A program made the translations under genes and the position numbers. From positions 1 to 64,000 of the forward strand of contig ONVI01000001.1 of the NCBI GenBank assembly GCA_900321275.1: a stretch of 64,000 bases of DNA, read 5' to 3'. The first letter of the stretch is position 1. Each line of letters starts with the position of its first letter. Of this stretch, positions 57,245 through 64,000 are shown one piece after another. This DNA is from an uncultured Eubacteriales bacterium. Lineage in GTDB: Bacteria > Bacillota > Clostridia > Oscillospirales > Oscillospiraceae. The notes under the pieces were generated by a model. It saw only the letters and a list, made by a program, of their open reading frames with translations, did not search any database and was not told the origin of the DNA.

Positions 57245-59686
57245 ATGAAGAAAATGAAGAACATCGTCTGCGTGCTTCTGGCGATCGCCATGTGCCTGGG
57301 GCTCACGGCCTGCGGCTCCGGCGGCGCAGACAAGGCTGCGGCGCCTTCCGGCGGCAGCACCCCCGAGCCCAGCGCGGCGCCCGAATTTACCTACGTTTCC
57401 GAGTTTGAAAAGCTGATAGAAAACAGCGACAACTTTATCGATATCCGCAGCTACAGCGACGACGGGATCTATTACAGCAGCTGGGAGAAGGTCGGCGAGA
57501 ATATCCCCGAGGGCGTCAAGCCCCAGTACGAGGGACAGTACGACGTGTATGAGACCTTCCTTTACTATCTGGACAAGGACGGCAATACCACCCGTCTGGA
57601 AAACTACAAGACCGTCGATGCGCCCGTCAACGACCAGGGACTCAAGGAGTTCTATTCCGGCAGCGACCTGAGCGGCATCAGCTTTACGCCCGAAGGCTTT
57701 GTGACCATTGAGATGGCCTATTCCTCCTGGAACGACGGCGACGGCAGCTACGCCATGTACAGCGAGGAGTATTTCCAGCACCAGAAATTCATCCAGCAGT
57801 ATTACATCCGCTCCTTCGACCGCAACGGCCATGAGCTGACCAGCGCCCCCATCGAGGTGCCGGACGGCGCCTGGCTGGAGGCCTACCGCATGCAGCTCGA
57901 CGACAAGGGCAACGCCGTCGTCGCCTGCAATCAGGGCCTGCGCGCCATCGGCCTTGACGGGCAGGACGCCTATGAGATCAGCGTCAACGGCAGCGTCAGC
58001 GCAGTTGTGGGCCTGCCCGGCGGCCGCATCGGCGTCGCCGTCACCGGCGACAACGGAGAGATGCTGTGCCTGCTCGATTCCGAGAACGGCAAGCTGGTGG
58101 ACGGCGTGCCGATCTCCGATCTGGATCTCTACAGCGCCGTCACCGGCAACGCGGAGTATGATCTCTACTACACCAACGGCGCTTACTTCTACGGCTACAA
58201 GCTGGGCGACAAGGAGCCGACCAGGCTCTTCAACTGGATCGGCTGCGACGTCAACGGCAGCCGCATCCAGGTGCTGCATGTGGCCGACGACGGCGTCGTC
58301 ACCGGCAGCCTGATGGATTATGACGCGAACACCGAGAAATACAGCAGCGAGCTTGTCAGGATCAAGAAGGTGCCCTATGACTCCGTACCCCACAAGCAGC
58401 CCATCACCATGGCCGTCATGTATCTGGACTACAGCGTGCAGGACATGATCATCGACTTCAACCGCCGCAATGACCGGTACCGCATTGAGGTCGCCGATTA
58501 CTCCGAGTACGGCACCGATCCCGACGGCAAGAACCTGGGTGAGACCAAGCTCAACACCGAGATCCTCTCCGGCACGGTCCCCGACATCATCAGCCTCAAC
58601 GGCCTGAACTACCGCCAGCTTGCCAACAAGGGCATTCTGGAGGATCTCTACCCCTTCATCGACGCAGATCCCGAACTCAACCGCTCCGACTTCTTCCCCA
58701 ACGTACTCAAGGCGCTTGAGGTGGACGGCAAGCTCTGCTGCACGATTACCAGCTTCTTCATCAACTCCGCCGTCGGCGCGGCCTCCGTCGTCGGCGACGA
58801 GCCGGGCTGGACCTATGACGAGTTCAACGAGGCCCTGGCCTCCATGCCGGAGGGCTGCACCGCCTTCGACCAATATGTCACCCGCGACAACATCCTCACC
58901 ACCTGCCTGGCTCTGGACATGGCGGACTATGTGGACTGGGGCAGCGGCACGGTGCGCTTCGACAGCCCTGAATTTATCCGCCTGCTGAATTTCGCCAACT
59001 CCTTCCCCACGGAATTCGACTGGGAGAACTACGACTGGTCCCGTGAGGAGAGCACGGAGGAGCGGCTTTCCCAGGGCAAGCAGATGCTCGTCCAGACCAG
59101 CGCCTACAGCGTGGAGGATATCTTCTACAACAACTATGCCCCGTTCATGGGCGGCAAGGTCACCTATATCGGCTATCCCACCGCCAACGGCACCGGCAAC
59201 ATGATCAGCTTCGCCGGGGACGCCGGCTACGCCATGAGCAGCAAGAGCCCGTACAAGGACGCCATCTGGCAGTTCCTGCGCGGCTTCCTCACCAAAGATT
59301 ACCAGTCCGAGAATGTCTACTCCCTGCCCAGCCGCCTTGACGTGTTCGACGAAAAGGCCGAGGCCGCCTGCACCGTCCAGTACCAGAAGAACAGCGAGGG
59401 CCAGTACCTCCTGGACGACGACGGCGAGAAGATCCCCGTCGTGCGCAGCACCATCTGGAACAAGGACACCCAGCAGACCGAGGAGATCTACGCCCTCACC
59501 GAGGATCAGGTCCAGCAGATCCGCGAGCTCATCCTGACCACCACCAAGATCGCCGACTACAATCAGGAGATCCTGGACATTGTCAAGGAGCAGGCCGCGC
59601 CCTTCTTCGCCGGACAGAAGACCGCCGAGGAGGTCTCCAAGCTCGTTCAGAGCAAGGCCAACATCTACGTCAACGAGCAGCGCTAA
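57245..59686 (+). CDS. extracellular solute-binding protein with extra N-terminal domain
   Basis: An 813-residue lipoprotein. The signal peptide KNIVCVLLAIAMCLGLTAC ends in a lipobox with Cys near 24. Residues about 40-385 contain repeated beta-rich segments (LDKDGNTTRLENYKTVD, YIRSFDRNGHELTSAP, LDDKGNAVVACNQGLRAIG) that look like a beta-propeller. A CUT1-type solute-binding fold then runs from about 390: ITMAVMYLDYSVQDMIIDFN, GTVPDIISLNG, GILEDLYPFID, and FAGDAGYAMSSKSPYKDAIW. Ordinary binding proteins have 400-450 residues, so the first domain is an addition. GGAGG precedes ATG 57245. Permease genes follow after a terminator-like hairpin. The sugar bound is unknown. Confidence 0.9.
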   Translation: MKKMKNIVCVLLAIAMCLGLTACGSGGADKAAAPSGGSTPEPSAAPEFTYVSEFEKLIENSDNFIDIRSYSDDGIYYSSWEKVGENIPEGVKPQYEGQYDVYETFLYYLDKDGNTTRLENYKTVDAPVNDQGLKEFYSGSDLSGISFTPEGFVTIEMAYSSWNDGDGSYAMYSEEYFQHQKFIQQYYIRSFDRNGHELTSAPIEVPDGAWLEAYRMQLDDKGNAVVACNQGLRAIGLDGQDAYEISVNGSVSAVVGLPGGRIGVAVTGDNGEMLCLLDSENGKLVDGVPISDLDLYSAVTGNAEYDLYYTNGAYFYGYKLGDKEPTRLFNWIGCDVNGSRIQVLHVADDGVVTGSLMDYDANTEKYSSELVRIKKVPYDSVPHKQPITMAVMYLDYSVQDMIIDFNRRNDRYRIEVADYSEYGTDPDGKNLGETKLNTEILSGTVPDIISLNGLNYRQLANKGILEDLYPFIDADPELNRSDFFPNVLKALEVDGKLCCTITSFFINSAVGAASVVGDEPGWTYDEFNEALASMPEGCTAFDQYVTRDNILTTCLALDMADYVDWGSGTVRFDSPEFIRLLNFANSFPTEFDWENYDWSREESTEERLSQGKQMLVQTSAYSVEDIFYNNYAPFMGGKVTYIGYPTANGTGNMISFAGDAGYAMSSKSPYKDAIWQFLRGFLTKDYQSENVYSLPSRLDVFDEKAEAACTVQYQKNSEGQYLLDDDGEKIPVVRSTIWNKDTQQTEEIYALTEDQVQQIRELILTTTKIADYNQEILDIVKEQAAPFFAGQKTAEEVSKLVQSKANIYVNEQR

Positions 59687-59695
59687 AGATTATTC

Positions 59696-59730
59696 AGCCC
59701 CGACGTGAAAACGCCGGGGCTATTTTCTTG
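59696..59730 (+). terminator. terminator/attenuator between binding protein and permeases
   Basis: AGCCCCG (59696-59702) and CGGGGCT (59715-59721) around an ACGTGAAAACGC loop, followed by ATTTTCTT. It would leave more binding-protein message than permease message. Confidence 0.8.
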
Positions 59731-59756
59731 CATTTGCACAAGAGCTGTGTTATAAT
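59728..59756 (+). promoter_or_regulatory. promoter of the permease genes
   Basis: TTGCAT (59728-59733), 17 bp, TATAAT (59751-59756), just after the terminator hairpin; permeases can thus be transcribed apart from the binding protein. Confidence 0.72.
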
Positions 59757-59811
59757 ACATCGAATATTTTATGTAGACCGCATTATGTTGAAAGTCCTGA
59801 AAGGCAGAGGC

Positions 59812-60699
59812 ATGAACAAAAGCAGAGAAATCCGAAAAAAGAGACGGGCCGACTTTCTGCGCAGCCTGTGCTTTTTGATGCCGAGTCTGCTGGGCGTGGG
59901 CGTGTTTTTTATCCTGCCCTTCGGCGTGGTGGTCTATTACTCCATGATCGACGGTGTGGCGTCGCGAAACTTCGTGGCGCTGGAGAATTTCCGGAAGCTG
60001 TTCCAGAATTCCGCCTTCAAGCTCTCCTCGATCAATACGCTCAAATTCTCGGCCATGGCGGTGCCGCTGGCGGTGGTGCTGGCGATCGTGCTGGCCCTGA
60101 TGCTGGAGTGCCGCATCCCGATGAAAAGCCAGTTCCGCACCTTTTTCCTCAGTCCCATGATGGTGCCGGTGGCCTCGGTGGTGCTGATCTGGCAGGTGCT
60201 CTTCAACTACAACGGCACGGTCAACGAGTTTCTGATGCTCTTCGGCGCGAAGAGGATCGACTGGCTCCAGTCCGAGTACAGCATGATCGTGGTGCTGCTG
60301 CTGTTTCTGTGGAAGAATCTCGGCTACAACATGATTCTGTTTATGGCGGGCCTTGCCAACATCCCGAAGGAGCTGCTGGAGGTCTGTGATGTGGAGGGCG
60401 CCTCGCCCTTTTACAAGTTTTTCAATATCAAGCTGCGCTACCTGTCGCCGACGGTGCTGTTCGTGACCATCCTCTCGCTCATCAACTCCTTCAAGGTCTT
60501 CCGTGAGGTCTATCTGCTGACGGGGGATTATCCGTACGAGAGTCTGTACATGCTGCAGCATTTTATGAACAATACCTTCCGGTCGCTGGACTATCAGAAG
60601 CTGTCGGCAGCGGCGGTGGTCATGGCGCTGGTGATGGTGGTGCTCATTGCGCTTCTGTTCTGGATTGAGGACAAATTCGGAAAGGACGTGGAAGGATGA
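59812..60699 (+). CDS. sugar ABC transporter permease (MalF/UgpA type)
   Basis: A 295-residue membrane permease of the CUT1 class with six membrane helices. The coupling motif for the ATPase, EVCDVEGASPFYKFFNIKLRYL in general form EAA-x3-G-x9-I-x-LP, is at about 192-213 (LLEVCDVEGASPFYKF). ATG 59812 has AAAGGC upstream; in-frame ATG codons at 59728 and 59785 are less likely as they overlap the promoter or lack a site. It overlaps the second permease by 4 bp. With the solute-binding protein it forms an importer lacking only an ATPase. Confidence 0.92.
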   Translation: MNKSREIRKKRRADFLRSLCFLMPSLLGVGVFFILPFGVVVYYSMIDGVASRNFVALENFRKLFQNSAFKLSSINTLKFSAMAVPLAVVLAIVLALMLECRIPMKSQFRTFFLSPMMVPVASVVLIWQVLFNYNGTVNEFLMLFGAKRIDWLQSEYSMIVVLLLFLWKNLGYNMILFMAGLANIPKELLEVCDVEGASPFYKFFNIKLRYLSPTVLFVTILSLINSFKVFREVYLLTGDYPYESLYMLQHFMNNTFRSLDYQKLSAAAVVMALVMVVLIALLFWIEDKFGKDVEG

Positions 60700-61604
60700 A
60701 CGAAAACCGTCCGAAAGCGCCCCGCAGGGGAAGAAAGCGGCATCTCTTCGGCCGCACGGTCATGTTCCTGCTCTGCCTGATCTTCTCCGTGCTCTTCCTG
60801 CTGCCGACGGTGCTGACCATCACCAACTCCTTCATGTCCGAGGCGGAGATCAAGTCCAACTACGGCATGGTCTTTTCCACCACCTCGGGCGGCTTCGTGT
60901 CGAAGACCGTCAACCTCAAGTTCATCCCGGACAAGGTGACGCTCTCGCAGTACATAACCGGTCTTATCAAGTCTCCGGAATATTTGTTGAAGCTCTGGAA
61001 CAGCATCCTGCTGGTGGTGCCCATCGTGATCGGGCAGGTGAGCCTTGCGTCGGTGGCGGCCTACAGCTTTACCCGCTGGCGCGGCAGGATCCGCAGCGGC
61101 ATTTTCTTCTTCTATGTGATCCTGATGCTCATGCCCTACCAGGTCACGCTGGTGCCGAACTATCTGGTCAGCGAGTGGCTGGGCATTCTCAATAAGCCTT
61201 GGGCGATCATCCTGCCCGGCATCTTTGCGCCGTTCTCGGTCTTCCTGCTGACCAAATTCATGCGCCGCATTCCCTATTCGCTCATCGAGGCCGCCAAGGT
61301 CGACGGGGCGGGGGAGTGGGAGATTTTCACCCGCGTGTGCCTGCCCCAGTGCCGCTCGGCTTTGTATTCCATCGCGATCCTCGTCTTTATCGACTACTGG
61401 AACATGGTCGAGCAGCCGCTCATCCTCCTGCAGGACGCGGATTCCCAGCCGCTGAGCGTTTTTCTCTCCAAGGTCAACGAGGGGGAGATCGGCCTTGCCT
61501 TTGCGATGGCGACGATCTACATGATCCCGTGCCTGCTCCTCTTCCTCCACGGTGAGGAATACCTGGTAGAGGGCATCGCGAATTCGGGAAGCGTGAAGGG
61601 ATAA
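60696..61604 (+). CDS. sugar ABC transporter permease (MalG/UgpE type)
   Basis: A 302-residue membrane permease. The EAA loop is clear: PYSLIEAAKVDGAGEWEIFT followed by RVCLPQC near 190-216, and six helices are present, including TVLTITNSFMSE after the first. Length is usual for MalG-type subunits (about 280), with a slightly longer basic N-terminus (RPKAPRRGRKRH). Its start overlaps the MalF-type gene by 4 bp (ATGA). The region after it, 61605-61976, holds only the repeat pair B1/B2. Confidence 0.93.
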   Translation: MNENRPKAPRRGRKRHLFGRTVMFLLCLIFSVLFLLPTVLTITNSFMSEAEIKSNYGMVFSTTSGGFVSKTVNLKFIPDKVTLSQYITGLIKSPEYLLKLWNSILLVVPIVIGQVSLASVAAYSFTRWRGRIRSGIFFFYVILMLMPYQVTLVPNYLVSEWLGILNKPWAIILPGIFAPFSVFLLTKFMRRIPYSLIEAAKVDGAGEWEIFTRVCLPQCRSALYSIAILVFIDYWNMVEQPLILLQDADSQPLSVFLSKVNEGEIGLAFAMATIYMIPCLLLFLHGEEYLVEGIANSGSVKG

Positions 61605-61621
61605 ACGGCTTTGCTGCCTTG

Positions 61622-61773
61622 CCTCCCTCTTTGAGGGAGGTGTCACGGCGCGTCTCACGCAAGCGCCGTGACGGAAGGAGTCAACGCGCTTCTTTTTGAG
61701 CGCACAGTATACCGGCGTTAACTCCCTCAGTCACCGGTGTGCGCACTGGTGACAGCTCCCTCGGAGAGGGAGC
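61622..61773. repeat. 153-bp palindromic element, copy B1
   Basis: Same family and orientation as A1 and A2, beginning CCTCCCTCTTTGAGGG and ending GGAGAGGGAGC, with the palindrome-like core CACCGGTGTGCGCACTGGTG. Confidence 0.93.
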
Positions 61774-61790
61774 TATGGAACCCCGCCTTG

Positions 61791-61943
61791 CCTCCCTCTC
61801 TGAGGGAGGTGGCACGGCGCGTCTCACGCAAGCGCCGTGACGGAAGGAGTCAACGCGCTTCTTTTTGAGCGCTCAGAATACCGGCGTTAACTCCCTCAGT
61901 CACCGGTGTGCGCACTGGTGACAGCTCCCTCGGAGAGGGAGCT
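61791..61943. repeat. 153-bp palindromic element, copy B2
   Basis: Second unit of the tandem pair, starting 169 bp after B1, the same period as between A1 and A2. Its last base lies about 34 bp before the next start codon, so the element forms the upstream region of the exporter gene. Confidence 0.93.
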
Positions 61944-61976
61944 ATAGAACGCATATTGTTGATTTGAGGTCTTCAT

Positions 61977-63668
61977 ATGGAAACCACAGTCAAAAAACGG
62001 GAATGGGTCAAGGACGCCGCCATTATCTTTCTGGCGGTGCTGCTTGTGCTGACCTTCTTTTCCAATACAATCATGAACCGCAGCCTGCCGGAGGTCGCAA
62101 CCGCGGCGGTCGCCAGCGGCAACATCATCGCCAAGGTCAGGGGCAGCGGCATCGTCACCGCCACCGGCAAGAACCAGGTCAAGGCCAAGGATATGCGCAC
62201 CATCCGCTCGGTCATGGTCAAGGTCGGACAGGAGATCAACGCGGGCGACGTGCTTTTTGTCCTCGGCGAAGGGGATGAGACCGCGCTGGACACGGCGAAG
62301 GAGAATCTGCGCAAGCTCCAGTACGAATACCAGCGCCTGGCTCTGGAGGCGCCCACCTATGACGGCACCTATGAGGACAAGAATGTGGATCTGGCGTATG
62401 AACGCCTTCTCAAGGCCGAGCGGGAGCGCGACCGGGCCGCGGAGGTCTATTACCGCGCGCTGGAGAGGGAGACCGGCGGCGATATGGTGGCGGTCAACCG
62501 GGAAATTGAGGAGATTGAGCGCCAGCTCGACTATATCGTGGCGCAGCTCAACGACGCGCAGGGAGATTACGACGCCCGCCGTCAGGAGGCCTGGGAGCGC
62601 GTGGAGATCGCGCAGGCCGCGTTTGACAGCGTATACTACGGCTACAACAGCGATGAAATCATTATCGGCGAGGACGGAGAGGTGGTCGGCGGCAGTTCGT
62701 CCGGTGATCCGTTCGACAGTGATGAATACATAGCTCTGGAGAAGGCAAAAGAGCATCTCTATTCCGTTGAAAACGACAGCTATCTCTCATCCCTGCAGAG
62801 TCAGCACCAGGCGCTGCTGGACCGCTACGAGACGCTGAACGCCCACCGCGACAGCCTCTCGATGGCCAGTACCGCCCCCTACCTGGATGACCTGGAGAGG
62901 GCGGAGTCCGCGGTATATGAGGCCCAGGTCGAGTACAATTCGGCGGTCTCCTCGCGGGAATATGCCTATCAGGATTTTGAGCAGAAGGTCGCGGTCTCCG
63001 GCGTGCGCCTTGCCGAGCAGGCCGAGGCCATCCGCGTCCAGCAGGAGAAGATCAAGTCCCTGGCCGGCGATGAGGGCAACGTCATCACCGCAAACGTCTC
63101 CGGCAAGATAGACACCATCGACTGCACCGCGGGCGACACGGTGCTCAAGGACCAGCTCCTCTGCACCATCGAGGTGCCGGATATGGGCCACACCCTCTCC
63201 TTCTCCGTCACCAACGACCAGGCCCAGCGCCTGCGCATCGGCGATACCGCCACGGTCTCCAACTACTACTGGGGCAACAGCGTCACCGCGACGCTCAACA
63301 ACATCCGCACCGATCCCAAGAACCCCCAGACCAACAAGATCCTGACCTTCGATCTCGAGGGCGAGGTGACCACCGGCGCGGAAATGAGCATCTCCGTCGG
63401 ACAGAAGAGCGCCAGCTATGACCTGATCGTCCCGAACTCCGCGGTCAAGAGCGACTCAAACGGCAAATTCGTCCTGCGTGTGGACGTCAAGAGCTCGCCC
63501 CTCGGCAACCGCTACACCGCAAGGCGCGTGAGCGTGGAGGTGCTGGCAAGCGACGACAACAACTCCGCCGTGGTGGCAGACGTAGCCGCCGGCGACTATG
63601 TGATCACCACCAGCTCCGCCCCGGTCGCCAACGGCGACATGGTGCGCATCGCGGACAATCCGACATGA
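61977..63668 (+). CDS. MacA/HlyD-type membrane fusion protein
   Basis: A 563-residue envelope protein with one N-terminal membrane helix (about 13-31, AAIIFLAVLLVLTFFSNTI). A biotinyl-lipoyl-like half-domain follows (VMVKVGQEINAGDVLFVLGE near 80-99), then a very long coiled-coil hairpin (about 100-360) and the second half with VITANVSGKIDTIDCTAGDTVLKDQLLCTIE near 365-395, then beta-barrel and membrane-proximal domains with VPNSAVKSDSNGKFV. The hairpin is longer than in typical MacA. Such proteins link ABC exporters of MacB type to the envelope; the next gene, overlapping by 4 bp, starts such a permease. GAGG precedes ATG. Confidence 0.92.
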   Translation: METTVKKREWVKDAAIIFLAVLLVLTFFSNTIMNRSLPEVATAAVASGNIIAKVRGSGIVTATGKNQVKAKDMRTIRSVMVKVGQEINAGDVLFVLGEGDETALDTAKENLRKLQYEYQRLALEAPTYDGTYEDKNVDLAYERLLKAERERDRAAEVYYRALERETGGDMVAVNREIEEIERQLDYIVAQLNDAQGDYDARRQEAWERVEIAQAAFDSVYYGYNSDEIIIGEDGEVVGGSSSGDPFDSDEYIALEKAKEHLYSVENDSYLSSLQSQHQALLDRYETLNAHRDSLSMASTAPYLDDLERAESAVYEAQVEYNSAVSSREYAYQDFEQKVAVSGVRLAEQAEAIRVQQEKIKSLAGDEGNVITANVSGKIDTIDCTAGDTVLKDQLLCTIEVPDMGHTLSFSVTNDQAQRLRIGDTATVSNYYWGNSVTATLNNIRTDPKNPQTNKILTFDLEGEVTTGAEMSISVGQKSASYDLIVPNSAVKSDSNGKFVLRVDVKSSPLGNRYTARRVSVEVLASDDNNSAVVADVAAGDYVITTSSAPVANGDMVRIADNPT

Positions 63669-64000
63669 GAAAGCTCCTGAAGCACTGGCCGCTGACGCTT
63701 GCGGCGCTGCTGGCTCTCTGCTGCGGGCTCTGCGTCTGGCGGCTCTGGGCGGTGTCGAACCTGCTCGACAGCCAGAAGGCCGCCCGGCGCTGGCAGGGGA
63801 CGGGGGAGCGCAGCTATGCGCAGGTGACCTGTCTCATGCCCCCGCTGGCACAGATGACTCTGGACGACATCTACAAGTTCCGCGGTGAGATGCTCCAGAA
63901 GCTCAAGGGCGCGGGCTATGACATTGAAAACGACAGGGGACTCTACGCCGACGCATGGAGCGGCTTTGCCTCCGCGAAGGTCAGCTCCGGCCGACAGAGC
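63665..64000 (+). CDS. MacB-like ABC exporter permease (N-terminal part)
   Basis: A frame starting with ATG 63665 overlaps the stop of the fusion protein (ATGA) and leaves the window after 112 residues. It opens MRKLLKHWPLTLAALLALCC, one membrane helix (about 8-30), followed by a soluble extracellular stretch with YAQVTCLMPPLAQMTLDDIY and FRGEMLQKLKGAGY. This matches the N-terminus of MacB-type or FtsX-like permeases whose extracellular domain sits between helices one and two. The ATPase gene expected with it is not in the window. Confidence 0.7.
   Translation, partial: MRKLLKHWPLTLAALLALCCGLCVWRLWAVSNLLDSQKAARRWQGTGERSYAQVTCLMPPLAQMTLDDIYKFRGEMLQKLKGAGYDIENDRGLYADAWSGFASAKVSSGRQS

Overview
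The window is chromosomal DNA from a high-GC, anaerobic, low-complexity-envelope member of the Firmicutes, most likely class Clostridia, family Oscillospiraceae or a close relative. Pointers are the Firmicutes-type gene neighbourhoods (recA-recX-rimO-pgsA, prmC next to a DUF1385 gene, CpsB/CpsC/CpsD capsule regulation), strong AGGAGG ribosome sites, TTG/GTG starts, a rubredoxin-bearing flavodiiron protein for O2 defence, BlaI/BlaR1, YlmH and Rae1-like proteins, and GC-rich coding sequence cut by AT-rich spacers. No phage, CRISPR array, rRNA or intact insertion sequence is seen. Genus cannot be named from the sequence alone.

Layout. 0-1.1 kb: small accessory genes (a cut-off ORF, a DUF4304-like gene), an iterated GGGGGTTCA array and tRNA-Ser(GGA). 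1.1-6.6 kb: a sodium:amino-acid symporter behind a glycine riboswitch with a readable terminator/antiterminator, thiamine pyrophosphokinase, a SprT-like protein, an HTH protein with a histone-like tail, a PrsW-type membrane protease and an orphan Nif11-like peptide. 6.7-15 kb: envelope proteins (membrane protein, TPR/LRR protein, DUF11 protein without signal peptide) and a BlaI repressor plus a BlaR1-type protease whose sensor is replaced by two beta-helix domains. 15-20 kb: an orphan MalK-type ATPase, a histidine phosphatase, and a flavodiiron protein with flavin reductase and two rubredoxins. 19.8-26.8 kb: a c-di-GMP operon built round an amino-acid permease fused to a hybrid histidine kinase, with Hpt, REC-GGDEF-EAL and Cache-GGDEF partners. 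27-34 kb: a disaccharide phosphorylase with beta-phosphoglucomutase, metabolite repair genes and an aminotransferase. 34-39.5 kb: capsule control genes (CpsB, CpsD, CpsC) with an SGNH-like membrane protein and a TPR/hydrolase protein. 39.6-49 kb: housekeeping (cysS, pgsA, rimO, recX, recA, prmC, DUF1385) and a split two-component pair. 49-52.6 kb: a TetM-like translation GTPase fused to a Rae1-like nuclease, followed by YlmH. 52.6-64 kb: a lipoprotein, peptidase T, a two-component system facing a sugar ABC importer, and the start of a MacA/MacB-like exporter.

How it fits together. The sugar importer (57.2-61.6 kb) has no ATPase of its own; the orphan MalK-type gene at 15.2 kb could serve it, and imported disaccharides could feed the phosphorylase at 27.8 kb (inference). 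Its promoter carries 11-bp-phased repeats suited to the response regulator encoded next door. The most unusual assemblies are the translation GTPase-nuclease fusion with YlmH, the permease-kinase c-di-GMP relay, and the BlaR1 with beta-helix sensor.

Intergenic space is full of palindromic repeat families: a 153-bp element in two tandem pairs (10.3 and 61.6 kb), an 85-90-bp CCGATC element in three copies, and a 150-nt element in two copies (4.2 and 49.1 kb) with compensatory stem changes that suggest structured RNA.
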